A DNA stretch of 64,000 nucleotides from assembly GCA_023362775.1 (NCBI GenBank), contig JALMGJ010000005.1:69360963-69424962 (forward strand). The letters are read 5' to 3'. Both the position numbers and the translations under genes were made by a program. Positions 1 to 10,562 of this stretch are shown piece after piece. Numbering within the stretch: position 1 is the first letter of the stretch; every line of letters starts with the position of its first letter. The notes below the pieces were generated by a model. That model had not been told where the DNA came from. It did not search any database and worked only from the letters and a program-made list of their open reading frames with translations. Origin of the DNA: Charina bottae (lineage: Eukaryota; Chordata; Lepidosauria; Squamata; Charinaidae).

Positions 1-986
1 GCAGCATTCCAAATTCAGTCTAAGAAATTGATTGATTTTGATGACGCTTGGAGGTGTTAGCTCATATGGTTATGCTATAATTGGTCAATAAACCTAAAGA
101 GGGATTAAACGATACACAGAGTAGATAATTGGGAAATATTATCTAAATAATATCTGCATTTTGCTATCTTTGTGGAATTAAATGCACACATTTAGAAACA
201 TTATGAACAACTTTGCATAATGAAAACTGTGGATTTGAAATCGCAACACTTCATTTTTCCTATCTCATAGAACATTTGCAATAGCTTCATGGTGCATAAT
301 TTAAAAATTAGTTATGTTCTTTCTTCCCCAACTCCCCTGTACAGCATCAAAATTATAGCACCCTATTACAAGTTATGTTTTTCTATTATTTGGCCATGTT
401 GGTTGCTTAGTAACAAAATGATATGGCATGCATTACGCAAAAAGAAAAAAAGGAGCAGCTTATTAGGAAATTGAGGCTCCTGAATGAAAAATCTAAAGTT
501 ATTTTAAATAATAGGCAAAATTTGAGTCAAAATATTTATAAGAATAGTCTAAGAAGTGATTTTAAGTAATTTAATACTATAGACTAGAAGAGCTACATAT
601 GTGTTTAAACATATTCTGGAAAACAACTTTGGAATATATTATAATTCTTACTGTTTCAGGTCAAAATTTGTTGACCTCTAATTTATTGGTAGTTTTTTTT
701 TCCTTTTTGCTCATCAAAGCCAAGAAGCACTGGTTATAAATTGAATAAATATACCAATTTTTAACAGTATTACCCTGAATTCTACTCCTATGAATGCATC
801 CCTGCTAACTGGAGACATGATGTTACAGATCTTGGTACCTTATCCGCATTCCTAATTGGGACTCATACATGGTTCACAGCACTGGATTTAACTACCCCTC
901 CTAACTTTCCCTTTCCTTCTCAGATACAAAAGAAAAAAAACCCTGCAAAATGATAGTTCAGCTACTTTGCTTGTTTGTCCCAATCA
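1..986. other. AT-rich stretch without recognised genes
   Basis: No reading frame with protein-like composition, no RNA gene and no recognisable repeat was seen. Short homopolymer A and T runs are present. The open frame at 289-474 has no recognisable domain and is taken as chance. Confidence 0.6.
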
Positions 987-1000
987 CCACTTTCACATAA

Positions 1001-1336
1001 AAAAGGTAAAGGTTCCCCCTGCACATTTGTGCAGTCGTGTCCGACTCTAGGGGCCGGTACTCATCTCCGTTTGTTAGCCGAAGAGCCAGCGTTGTCCGAA
1101 GACGCTTCCATGGTCATGTGGCCGGCATGACGCATGCGGAACGCTGTTACCTACCCACTGAAGTGGTACCTATTAATCTACTTGCATTTGCATGCTTTCA
1201 AATTGCTAGGTTGGCAAGAGCTGGGGCTAGTACGGGAGCTCACTCCGTCACGTGGGACTAGGGATTCGAACTTCCGAACTTGCGATCTTCCGATCAACAA
1301 GCCTGGCGTCTTACTCACTGAGCCACCACGCCCCTT
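1001..1336 (-). mobile_element. Sauria-type SINE, antisense, with 11-bp target duplication
   Basis: Read on the minus strand this is a tRNA-headed SINE: a GGGGCGTGGTGGCTCAGTG head with A-box and B-box like segments, a body containing GCCAACCTAGCAATTTG, then a tail with GGCCACATGACCATGGAAGC and AGAGTCGGACACGACTG ending in an ACCTTTACC-like 3' terminus. That tail resembles the 3' end of BovB/RTE LINEs, the known partner of Sauria SINEs. CCACTTTCACA at 987-997 and again at 1337-1347 is a perfect 11-bp target-site duplication. The near-complete length and intact ends suggest a fairly recent copy. The ORFs across it are chance readings. Confidence 0.88.
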
Positions 1337-1539
1337 CCACTTTCACACAGGGACATAGAAAACTGCATTCTGTCAACTTATGTGAATGCAGGCCAATATT
1401 TGGAAAAAAAACAGAAGTAAATAAAGTACTTCACTATAACACTGTAAATGCAAATGATAAAATATTAAAAAGAAAAAAAATACTAAAAAATCTAAATATT
1501 AAAATTAAGTAGATGATAAAACTACTTTATATGTAAGAG

Positions 1540-1641
1540 TAGATAGATAGATACATAGATAGATATCTTTCCTAGCAACTTAGTATTTATTAAGTAAGCC
1601 TTTTACTTAATTAATACTAAGTTGCTAGGCAAGATATTATC

Positions 1642-1686
<45 letters not shown>

Positions 1687-1687
1687 A
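1540..1687. repeat. Microsatellite hairpin: TAGA and TCTA arrays flanking a 27-bp inverted repeat
   Basis: A short TAGA array on the left and a longer TATC array (about 1648-1687) on the right face each other. Between them CCTAGCAACTTAG... at 1571-1597 pairs with 1603-1629 across a 5-base loop with one mismatch. The whole unit could fold into one long hairpin. Confidence 0.75.
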
Positions 1688-1768
1688 TCTTATCTTGTTG
1701 GGATCTGTAAGATATATCAGAAGACAGAAAATAAAAACAGCATAGAAGGCATTAAGAAAAAAAGAATT

Positions 1769-2004
1769 GAAATGGTATGTCGCCGCGGGAAAACCTGGAA
1801 GCGCTGCTGCCGCTTTCAGTTTTTGCGCGCCGCCGTGGCTGAGGCGCTTTCGGATTTTCGCGCGCCGCTGTTGGTGTGTCACCGCGGGAAAACCCGGAAG
1901 CGCTGATGGCACGCCATCAGCGCTTCCGGGTTTTGACGCGACACATCTGGGCCCCACTTTTGTGACACACTTTTGTGTCGCGACACACAGCTTGGGAAGC
2001 TCTG
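1769..2004 (+). mobile_element. hAT MITE, 3' part only, followed by its target duplication
   Basis: The sequence matches the inner and 3' part of the MITE family at 17581, 45600, 46549 and 59513: blocks of GGAAGCGC and GCGCTTCCGGGTTTT, then GTGTCGCGACACACAG and the terminus GGGAAGCTCTG. It is followed by ATCTCAAG at 2005-2012. The 5' end is missing here. The copy starts at the inner arm of a hairpin near the 5' end of the family. The missing 5' end, preceded by the same ATCTCAAG (2399-2406), lies downstream at 2407, so the two halves are in permuted order. Confidence 0.8.
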
Positions 2005-2327
2005 ATCTCAAGCAATAGGAGGAACTGGCTAGAAACTCAGATTCTTCCCGGGATCAGGAAACTCAGATTCTTCTTTGCGGGATCCTAAAACTTTCCGAGT
2101 AAAGCAACAGCAGCTAAAAGAAATGTTGCAACCCTCCTGGAGATGTTAGCGCTCCAGTACAACCACCAGAACCAAATGAAGTCATGCTCAGAATAGGTGG
2201 AACTTTTATTAACAAGCAGAGTTTTAAGGATAGGGTGCAGGTTGGGGCAGAAAGAACGTCAAAGGATTTCGGGGGCTAGCATTTCAAGTTCCTCCAGGTC
2301 CCAAGGCAAATTCGCTCTGCAGAAGGG

Positions 2328-2565
2328 ACCAATTAGGAATTACTGTTTATGCCACAAAGGATAGAAATACCTTTCTCTTTTGGAAGATAACTGGAAGCAT
2401 CTCAAGCAGGGCTTTCCAAAGTTTTCCCGCGGCGACACACCAACGGTGGTTGGTGTGTCGCCGCGGGAAAACTTTGGAAAGCCCTGCTTGAGATGCTTCC
2501 AGTTATCTTCCAAAAGAGAAAGGTATTTCTATCCTTTGTGGCATAAACAGTAATTCCTAATTGGT
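2328..2565. repeat. Perfect 117-bp inverted repeat with 4-base spacer
   Basis: The arms 2328-2444 and 2449-2565 are exact reverse complements, checked base by base, separated by GGTG. Each arm holds 71 bp of flanking DNA, the 8-bp sequence ATCTCAAG, and the first 38 bp of a hAT MITE starting CAGGGCTTTCC. Because the flank is included, this is a local inverted duplication and not merely the element's own terminal inverted repeats. The palindrome centre falls in the MITE's own internal hairpin (GTTTTCCCGCGGCGACACAC facing its complement). Confidence 0.95.
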
Positions 2566-2912
2566 TTGTGTAAATATTTGCTTTTTAAAATTAATTTTAT
2601 AGCTTCTCTTAAGTTCAAATAGCTGATTCTTAATAGTGGGACAACTGCTGGACTTACAACATTTGAAAACTGTCACTAAATGTGGCCTGGCTTGCACACA
2701 ATCCTCATCAAACCAGGGTTTCTACCTGAGATGGGAGGCTTTGCTCATAGGATGCTGATGAGTTGGTTATGAACTTTGAAGGTTGTTTATCAGAGTATTA
2801 TATGTAGCTAAAACTTCTGCAGAGCTATTACTCTCAGTCTTGAGTTCATGAAGCTCAAGAGACGTCTCCGGGGCAAGAAATAATTGCTTTGTTCTAATGA
2901 TATTTTCAGACT

Positions 2913-3870
2913 ATTATTATTATTATTTATTAAATTTCTATGACCGCCCATCTCCCCCTCAAGGAGGGACTCTGGGCGGTTTACAACTACAACAAAAGAT
3001 CATTAAAATACAATAAATATAACAATAACAATACAAGTACAAATACAATAAAATCCAAGTGGCAGGTGGTTCTTACAGTGAAGATAAAAATATTTAAAAT
3101 ATTTGAGGCGGCTCTAAGAGATCAGCCATCCCCAAGCGTGACCGCTTTCCTTCTTGCCCCAGGCGAGATCACAGAGCCAAGTTTTTAATTTTTTACTGAA
3201 GTCCAGGAGTGAGGGGGCCTGTCTTATCTCTGGGGGGGAGATTGTTCCATAGGGCAGGTGCCGCTGCAGAGGTGGCTTGCCTCCGAGACCCCACTAGATG
3301 GAATTCTTTCATAGAGGGGGTCCGCAGCATGCCCTCTCTGCAAGATCGGGTGGGATGGGACGATGTAATGAGGATGAGGCGGTCCCTCAGATAACCTGGG
3401 CCCATGCCATGTAGGGCTTTAAAGGTAATAACCAACACGTTGAATTGGACCCGGAAGCAAACTGGCACCCAATGTAGCTCACAGAGCAGAGGTGTTATGT
3501 GTGTAGATCTTGGTGTACCTAAAACTGCCCGCATGGCCACATTCTGTACCAGCTGTAGCCTCCGGATATTCTTCAAGGGTAGCCCCATGTAGAGTATGTT
3601 ACAGTAAACTATATGGGAGACAACCAGGGCATGAGTGACCGTTCGAAGGGACTCTCAGTCTAGGAAAGGGCATAACTGATGCACAACACGAAGTTGAGCA
3701 AAGGCCCTCCTGGCCACGACTGCCACCTGCTCTTTGAGCAGGAGTCGTGTGTCCAAGAGGACCCCCAAGTTACGCTTCTAATCATAGAAATGGCTAAACC
3801 TATATCATTGTCCCTAACTCAGGTGGGACTGTCCAAAGAGGTCAGGTGGGTGCTAAGACTCAGATGAAGT
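2913..3870 (-). mobile_element. CR1/L2-clade LINE, 3' end, antisense
   Basis: On the minus strand this is the 3' end of a CR1/L2-clade LINE: the C-terminal end of the reverse-transcriptase ORF with KLQLVQN, LLCELHWVPVCFR, ITFKALHGMGPGYLRDRL and APALWNNLPP, then a 3' UTR with ACCGCCCAGAGTCCCTCC and an (ATT)/(AAT)n tail. The reading frame covers about 3193-3588 and then loses frame upstream. It is 5' truncated like most LINE copies, and closely related to the long LINE at 41.4-45.3 kb. Non-functional. Confidence 0.85.
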
Positions 3871-5635
3871 AACAGTGGTGAGTGGCTGCTATCCAACTTT
3901 AAATGAAACTACCAGATTAAAAATGCCATATAAGGTTGAGACACAGTAGTTTTTACTGCATCCTCAGACGCCCAATAGGCGAGTTCACTGTTAAGGTCAC
4001 TGTTTGCTACTCCAATTAATATACGGAGCCTAAATTTTCTAGTGCTGTATAATAAGGGCCAACCTGCTATGTTAACACCCTTATCCTTGGAGTAACATGG
4101 TTGACCTCCAGGATGGTCTTTAAGAAGAGAAAGCCTTATTGTTAGTATCAAGTCTGGCATTAAAGTTGCCTGCTGGTATAAGACCAGCATTTGGGATAGA
4201 CAATCCTCCAGTGTATCCCATCCAACATTCATTAAAGAAAGCAACCTGCACAGGGTAAGTCAGACATTTATAATTAAAACATTGAGTCCAGCTAAATTGT
4301 CCCTGGAAACTAGTGCTGTGTGCTCTCAGGACTCCAGCTGTGTGATTGGGGCAGTAGATTATTTGATATAAGTGTACAAATGCCTCCTTAGGTGCCAGTC
4401 CTAGTAGTGCAGAGACAGCATTACGGGAGTGACATTTTCATCTAACATGTTTCAATGATGTGATTCCATGTTAAGTCTAACACTTCTCATACCAACCAAA
4501 ATGCAGCAGCGAATTCTAACATCTGATATCATAAACGGGAGTATGTTGCATTGAAAACGAAATGAATCCAGATTCCTGGATCTATATCGTCCAACAATCT
4601 GGAATTTTCAGAAGGAACAGAATTCTCCATAGAATTTTTGGGCGAGAATATTAGGCTCTGAAAATAATTTAAACAAGGCTGTACTATTATCTCCTCGGTT
4701 AAAATGCCCAGAGTGATAGTGAAACGGAGAAAACATCTGAAGAAGAAAGTAATGAGTGATTTCAATTATTTACATAGAGATTGAATAAATGCATATGCTG
4801 TTCATGACAAAATAGTACAATCTCTAGATAACTTTTATGATTTAGGGCAGTTGGTCATGGAACTGACCAAAGGAGAGGTGACTGCCAATTTAATCTTAGG
4901 CAGCACCTAAGATGTGTTTGAAGTTAACTCAATTAGAAACACTGTTCATAGTGCTAAATTTAGTTTATATTTAAATATAAATCTGACTTAAAAAGGAAAA
5001 TAATCCCCCAGAATGGATGCAGTACTAATAAAGTAGAAGGAAAAAGGGAAAGTAAAAATGGCTATGATACCAAAAAGATCTAACAGTCACTATCATGGTT
5101 AACAAACAGGGACAAGAAAACTACTGGATAAATGAGAACAAAAGGCAATGCAGTGAGATAATTAAATATTTTGATAGCATAGTTAATAATACTAAGAACA
5201 ACACAAATAATTCTTTTATGAATACCTTATAAGCAGGAAACCTGGCTAGAATGACAGGGCAATTAAGATAACTCTTCTGTAGATAAAGAGGCTCCAGAGA
5301 AGTAAATGAATTATTTGTACACATCTTCAATGGAGATGATGGAGGAAAAAATGCCTGTGCCTAAAGGGCGTTTTAAAGAGCTAAGGTAAATAGCAAATAA
5401 AATCACTGGATCTAGTTAATTTGGAAATTCTTACTCAAATGTAACATACTCTAAGCTCAGCCCCTCACTTCCAAAGGCCAATACAATGGGAAGATCCAGG
5501 ATATAACAGACTGGTTAGCTTAATTTTGGTTCTAGAAAATTGAAGGAAAGTGTTGTTAAATAAGAATCAAAGATATAGAATGGCAAGGCAGCTGAATTAA
5601 AACAAATCTAGCATGGCAAATCAGTTAAGATGTTA
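3871..5635. other. Stretch without recognised genes; possible very old LINE remnants
   Basis: An open frame of 111 codons on the minus strand (3909-4244) matches nothing I recognise. Around 5500-5550 the plus strand reads YNRLVSLILVLEN, which weakly resembles the conserved N-Y-R-P-V-S-L block of CR1/L3 reverse transcriptases. That suggests an ancient, decayed LINE. Nothing else was identified. Confidence 0.35.
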
Positions 5636-5800
5636 GATTAGGGCTGAGAAGACTCAGGTTCAAATCCATCCTCAGCTAAAGAATCTTCTGGCAGTCTCAA
5701 GCCCAACCAATTTTATAGGGTTCTTGTTAATGGAATAAAATGGACCTTCCCATATTAACTGCCTTGAGCTCCTGGAGAAAAGGCAAGATGTAACTCTAAC
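5636..5800 (+). repeat. Possible old tRNA-derived SINE with L2-like tail
   Basis: A B-box-like CTCAGGTTCAAATCCATCC lies at about 5660, and the end GCCTTGAGCTCCTGGAGAAAA..GGCAAGATGTAA resembles the 3' tail of L2-type LINEs. Diverged and with no visible target duplication. Confidence 0.35.
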
Positions 5801-5879
5801 AAATCTAACTTACATTTTAGAAATTTTCCAAAGAGAAAATTCTTTTCAATAAAGAAAAACAAGAAGACTTGCATCACCT

Positions 5880-6170
5880 TAGACTAACTAACTATTGCTC
5901 ACTTGAGGGAATGATATTAAAGGCAAAACTGAAGTACTTTGGCCACATAATGAGAAGACAGGATACCCTGGAGAAGAAGCTGATGCTAGGGAAAGTGGCA
6001 GGCAAAAGGAAGAGGGGCCGACCAAGGGCAAGATGGATGGATGATATTCTGGAAGTGACGGACTCAACCATGGGGGAGCTGGGGATGGTGACGGCCGGCA
6101 GGAAGCTCTGGCGTGGGCTGGTCCATGAAGTCACGAAGAGTCAGAAGCGACTGAACGAATAAACAACAAA
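5880..6170 (+). pseudogene. RTE/BovB-type LINE, C-terminal ORF end and 3' end
   Basis: The open frame ending at 6162 reads LKYFGHIMRR, LEKKLMLGKVAGKRKRGRPR, ARWMDDILE and VHEVTKSQKRLNE. This is the conserved C-terminus of RTE/BovB ORF2 proteins, just before the 3' UTR. The element then ends with an AACAACAAAAAC tail. Only the last ~95 codons remain, so endonuclease and reverse transcriptase are absent (5' truncation). The frame is intact, which suggests a fairly young copy. RTE/BovB LINEs are the presumed drivers of the Sauria SINEs in this window. Confidence 0.85.
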
Positions 6171-7421
6171 AACAAAAAGACTAACTAATTGTATTATAAC
6201 ATAACCTTTTTGGATCATAGAGTCCATTTCATTGAGTATATGAAGTACGTCCTGAGGGAGAAATATGTTATAAATACACAGTTGTTGGGAGGAGAAGGGA
6301 AAAGTGGGAGGAGAAGGGAAAAGTGGAATGTTTAGGAGAAAGGTCAGAAAGACATAATTACTTTTAAGATGGGAAATCAACTTAAATACTGACCACAGAT
6401 GAACGATACTAAAAATCTTGTTTTCTGGGAAATAGCCATGTCAACCTATTGCAGTAAAAACCAAGAATCCTATGGCATCTCAGGGATCAATAAATCTATT
6501 GTTACATAAACATATCATCCTGAGAAACAAGTAGATTTTTGTTGTGGGAGGGAGAGACAAGGGAAGAATGGAAAAGGTAAAATAAAAAAAATAAAAAACA
6601 TAAACAACTGATGTTATGTAGATGGTCTTGAATAATCTACAGGTGGAGTTTAATAAGGAGTCTTGTTCTATGTCTAATCCATGAGAAACGGTACTGAAGC
6701 TTTTAATGAATTTCTGCTCAGCCATTAAGTGAATTAATTCATCTTTGTAATTTTTCAAGTACTGCCACCTTATTTATTTGTTAAATTTCTATGGATGGTG
6801 AACATTTATAGAGGGCATTAAAAAAAGGTACAATAAATACATAGGAACACATATACCCACACACAAACATCACTCCAGACATACCTATTTGGAACCTGAA
6901 GACAAACAGCACATAATAGATAATATCACAGAGAAAAGGAAGTGGCAAACTTCAGCAGAAAAAGTCTCTTGTGAAGTTCCTAAGCTAATGCTTGTGTTAA
7001 TGAAGAAGCAGTTTCGTTTCCATTAAGAGCTTGATGTCATGAAGTTCAAGAAACAAAGGGAATTGGGGAGGAAAAGCACACCAGCTACTAGAGGTCTACA
7101 AATATGAGTAATAAATCACTTGCTGTTGGCCTCAGGCTATCTTCTCACCTGGTAACCAGAAAAGGATGGATTAAAAAGCAATGCTATGGAAGGTTAACAT
7201 AAACTGTAAGTATATTAAATGGTTGGCAGGTGATGTATCTAGATAGGCATTTTAAAAAAGAATATTTTCCCATGGCTAGAATTACTTTTTTTCCAATTCC
7301 TATTTCTGATAACGTTAGTAGAAAATTCCCTGATGAAAGTATGGCTTTGAGGTGTATTCCCTCATTCTATCCACCACCTCTCTTAAAATATATGTGTGTA
7401 CCCAAAGCTACGCAGCAAACT
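6171..7421. other. Stretch without recognised genes; LINE tail fragment near 6770-6850
   Basis: TTATTTATTTGTTAAATTTC followed by TATGGATGG at about 6770-6800 looks like a decayed antisense CR1/L2 3' end. The remainder is AT-rich and holds nothing recognised. Confidence 0.4.
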
Positions 7422-7503
7422 CCTTAGAACAGGGGTCGGCAAACTTTTTTTGCCGGGAGCCATTTTGACATGCTCGTGCACATTTTGAAGTGCTCGAGAG
7501 CCA

Positions 7504-7660
7504 GGGGGCGGGGTTTGCGGGCGGGGGCCAATCACGTGGAAGGGGGCGGGGTTTGCGGGCGGGAGCCAATCGCGTGGAAGGGGGCGGGTTTTGCGGGCGG
7601 GAGCCAATCGCGTGGAAGGGGGCGGGGTTTGCGGGCAGGAGCCAATCGCGTGGAGGGGGC
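7504..7660 (+). repeat. 38-bp CCAAT/GC-box minisatellite, about 4 units
   Basis: The unit is GGGGGCGGGGTTTGCGGGCG followed by GGAGCCAATCGCGTGGAA, repeating every 38 bases from 7504. Each unit carries a GC box (GGGGCGGGG), a CCAAT box and a CACGTG/CGCGTG motif. Related units occur in three other hAT elements in the window (26930-27015, 39500-39655, 48710-48815). Confidence 0.85.
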
Positions 7661-8208
7661 GGGGGGCTCACAGAGGGAGGGGGTGCAGCCAGCGGCTCCA
7701 CGAACCCGGCCCGGCCGCCCCACCGGGAGTGGCGGGAAAACAGCTGCCACCCTCCGCTACCCAGAATATCGTGGGGCAAAGGGAAACCTGCCCGGAGGGG
7801 TCATCAGGAGCACAGGATCCGGCCCCAGCCCAGCCCGGCCCGCAGCTTCAGCGCCCTCCCCTCGCCATCGCGAAAGTCCCAGGCGACTGCGGCCCGGGGA
7901 TCCTGCCGCAGATGGGAAACCCCAGGCCGCACACCCTCCGCCACCGCCGTGGCCAGCGAGGAGGAGGGAGAAGGAAGAGGAGACAGAAGGAGAAATGGAG
8001 AAGGAATTTTTAGGAAAAGGGAAAAGAGAGAAATGCAGGAGCGGCTGCTGGGGCAACGAGACCTTGCAAGCGTGGCGGGGAGAGGGGAGCCCTTCTCAGC
8101 CCTTTTGCACACGCACGCACGCCCGCTCCCAGGTGGCTGCCCACCATTTGCTAAAACGCCTCCAGCGAAGACCTCCTCCCGCGCGCCTGCAGCAACGCAG
8201 GCAAAAGG

Positions 8209-8727
8209 GGAGCGGGGCGTGTGTGCGTGTGCAAAAGGGTTGAGGAGGTGTAGAGGTGTGCGTGCATGTGCAAAAGGGCTGAGAAGGGCTCCCCTCTCCC
8301 CGCCACGCTTGCAAGGTCTCGTTGCCCCAGCAGCCGCTCCTGCGTTTCTCTCTTTTCCCTTTTCCTAAAAATTCCTTCTCCATTTCCCCTTCTGTCTCCT
8401 CTTCCTTCTCCCTCCTCCTCGCTGGCCGCGGCGGTGGCGGAGGGTATGCGGCCTGGGGTTTCCCATCTGCGGCAGGATCCCCGGGCCGCACACCCTCCGT
8501 CACCGCCGCGGCCAGCGAGGAGGAGGGAGAAGGAAGAGGAGACAGAAGGGGAAACGGAGAAGGAATTTTTAGGAAAAGGGAAAAGAGAGAAACGCAGGAG
8601 CGGCTGCTGGGGCAACGAGACCTTGCAAGCGTGGCGGGGAGAGGGGAGCCCTTCTCAGCCCTTTTGCACGTGCATGCACACCTCTACACCTCCTCAACCC
8701 TTTTGCACACGCACACACGCCCGCTCC
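8209..8727. repeat. Inverted repeat with ~249-bp arms inside the hAT element
   Basis: The arms at about 8209-8457 and 8480-8727 are near-perfect reverse complements around a centre at about 8468. The right-arm block (8508-8670) is also a direct copy of 7950-8110, giving a forward/inverted/forward arrangement of the same GC-rich unit. Confidence 0.85.
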
Positions 8728-9149
8728 CAGGTGGCTGCCCACCATTTGCTAAAACGCCTCCAGCGAAGAAGACCTCCTCCCGCGCGCCTGCAGCAACGCG
8801 GGCAAAAGGGGAGCGGGCGTGTGTGCGTGTGCAAAAGGGTTGAGGAGGTGTAGAGGTGTGCGTGCGCGTGCAAAAGGGCTGAGAAGGGCTCCCCTCTCCC
8901 TGCCACACTTGCAAGGTCTCGCCTACCGCTTCTCCCCGGGGCGTCTGCAAAGGGGCGTGCCACTCGCCCTGCGCCCGTCGCTGCAAAGGGCATCTCCCCC
9001 GCCATTTACCCGGACCGTTCAGGCGCCACAGCAAGAGCGGTGGGGGGGGGCTCTGCATCCAGAGCCTCTTCTGCATCTTCCAATGGTTTCTCTCCTCCTT
9101 CTGGGAAGCGGATCTCGGTCAGTAAGCCTTGTGCCTCAGTGCCTCCGCC

Positions 9150-9339
9150 GGGAAGAAAGAGCGGCAGGCAGAAATCTCTCTGTTTCTCTCAGAATGAACC
9201 AGGCTTGCGGCCGATGGAGCAACAGCAGAAATTGATATTGCTCCTCCGCTTACCAGTGCCTGAATTTTGCTCCATCGACCGCAAGCCTGGTTCATTCTGA
9301 GAGAAACAGAGAGATTTCTGCCTGCCGCTCTTTCTTCCC
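9150..9339. repeat. 73-bp inverted repeat
   Basis: The arms 9150-9222 and 9267-9339 (GGGAAGAAAGAGCGGCAGGC and its complement) differ at one position and enclose a 44-base loop. A second, partly broken copy lies at about 10490-10640. Confidence 0.88.
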
Positions 9340-9439
9340 AGCTGAGCGAGGCCCCCACGCCGGTATTTTTGGAGCGCTTCCGCGTGCAGCTGAGCGAGGC
9401 CCCGCGCCAGTCTTTTTGGAGCACTTCCACACGCAGCTG

Positions 9440-9960
9440 AGCGCTTCCGGGTCCAATTCAAGGTGTTGGTGATTACCTTTAAAGCCCTACATGGCATAGG
9501 ACCAGGGTACCTGAGGGACCGTCTCGTCCCAATAACGTCGACCCGCCCCACCCGTGCATGCAGAGAGGGCATGCTTCGGACCCCGTCAACAAGAGAATTC
9601 CATCTAGCGGGGTCCAGGAGGCGTGCCTTCTCTGCGATAGCGCCCGCCTTGTGGAATATCTTGCCCCAGAGGTGAGACTGGCCCCTTCACTCCTGGCCTT
9701 TCGGAAGACCCTTAAGACCTGGCTCTGCCGCCGGTCCTGGGACGACAGAGGCGGCAGTGCCTCCTGGGTTGGCTGGCCCCGTAGTGGTATGGTCCATCCT
9801 GCGGTCCCCCCTTGGATTTTATGTAATTTATTATTATTATTGTTCAATGTATTTTAGATACTGTTTTTTATTTTTAAACTTTCAATTGTTGTAACCCGCC
9901 CAGAGTCCCTTGCAAGGGATATGGGCGGGGAATAAATTGAAATAATAAATAAATAAATAA
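9440..9960 (+). mobile_element. CR1/L2-clade LINE 3' end nested in the hAT element
   Basis: FQVLVITFKALHG-like and YLRDRLVPITS coding remains, LVEYLAPE and LAFRKTLKTWL, then the 3' UTR ending GTAACCCGCCCAGAGTCCC and an (AAAT)n tail at about 9940-9960. Same family as 2913 and 41399. It separates two copies of a GC-rich block of the host transposon. Confidence 0.85.
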
Positions 9961-10199
9961 AAAATGCGCTCCAAAAACACCGGTGCGGGGCCTCGCTCAG
10001 CTGCGCTGGGCTGTTGCCCCGCTCCAGTTCTCGGCCCTGAACACCCGCCTGGGGCTGCTGGGAGATGTGGTTCAGCCGCTTCTGGAGAAGACCTCCCCCC
10101 GCGCGCCTGCAGCAACGCGTGCAAAAGGGGAGTGGGCGTGTGTGCGCGTGCAAAAGGGCTGAGAAGGGCTCCCCTCTCCCCACCACGCTTGCAAGGTCT

Positions 10200-10562
10200 C
10201 GCCTACCGCTTCTCCCCGGGGCGTCTGCAAAGGGGCGCGCCACTCGCCCCGCGCCCGTCGCTGCAAAGGGCATCTCCCCCGCCGTTTACCCAGACGTTCA
10301 GGCGCCACAGCAAGAGCGGTGGGGGGGCTCTGCATCCGGAGGCCCGGCTGCACGCTCCCCACTGGAGAGGAAGAGGAAACGCGGCCCCTCCCCAGTGACA
10401 GGCGCGCGCCCTCTTCCAATGGTTTCTCTCCTCCCTTCTGGGAAGCGGATCTCGGTCAGTAAGCCTTAAGCCTCAGTACCTCCGCCGGGAAGAAAGAGCG
10501 GCAGGCAGAAATCTCTCTGTTTCTCTCAGAATGAACCAGGCTTGCGGCCGATGGAGCAACAG
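10200..10562 (+). repeat. Direct duplication of 8920-9222 within the hAT element
   Basis: GCCTACCGCTTCTCCCCGGG and the following block recur with the same order as at 8920-9222: a CGTCTGCAAAGGGGCG segment, GCAAGAGCGGTGGGGG and the AAGAAAGAGCGGCAGGCAG arm. The second copy has an extra ~75 bp after the GGGGGCTCTGCATCC segment. The two copies flank the LINE insertion. Confidence 0.8.

Noticed and set aside
3909..4244. 111-codon minus-strand open frame
   Set aside because: No motif recognised, no splice or start context, length possible by chance. Left as unassigned.
7504..7660. CRISPR-like array of 38-bp repeats
   Set aside because: Units are directly adjacent without spacers and sit inside a eukaryotic transposon.
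7470..8368. Long overlapping open frames on both strands in the GC-rich region (up to 292 codons)
   Set aside because: They lie inside a hAT element, follow its inverted symmetry, and are rich in R, G, P and S from GC-rich DNA. No domain is recognisable and frames on opposite strands are equally long.
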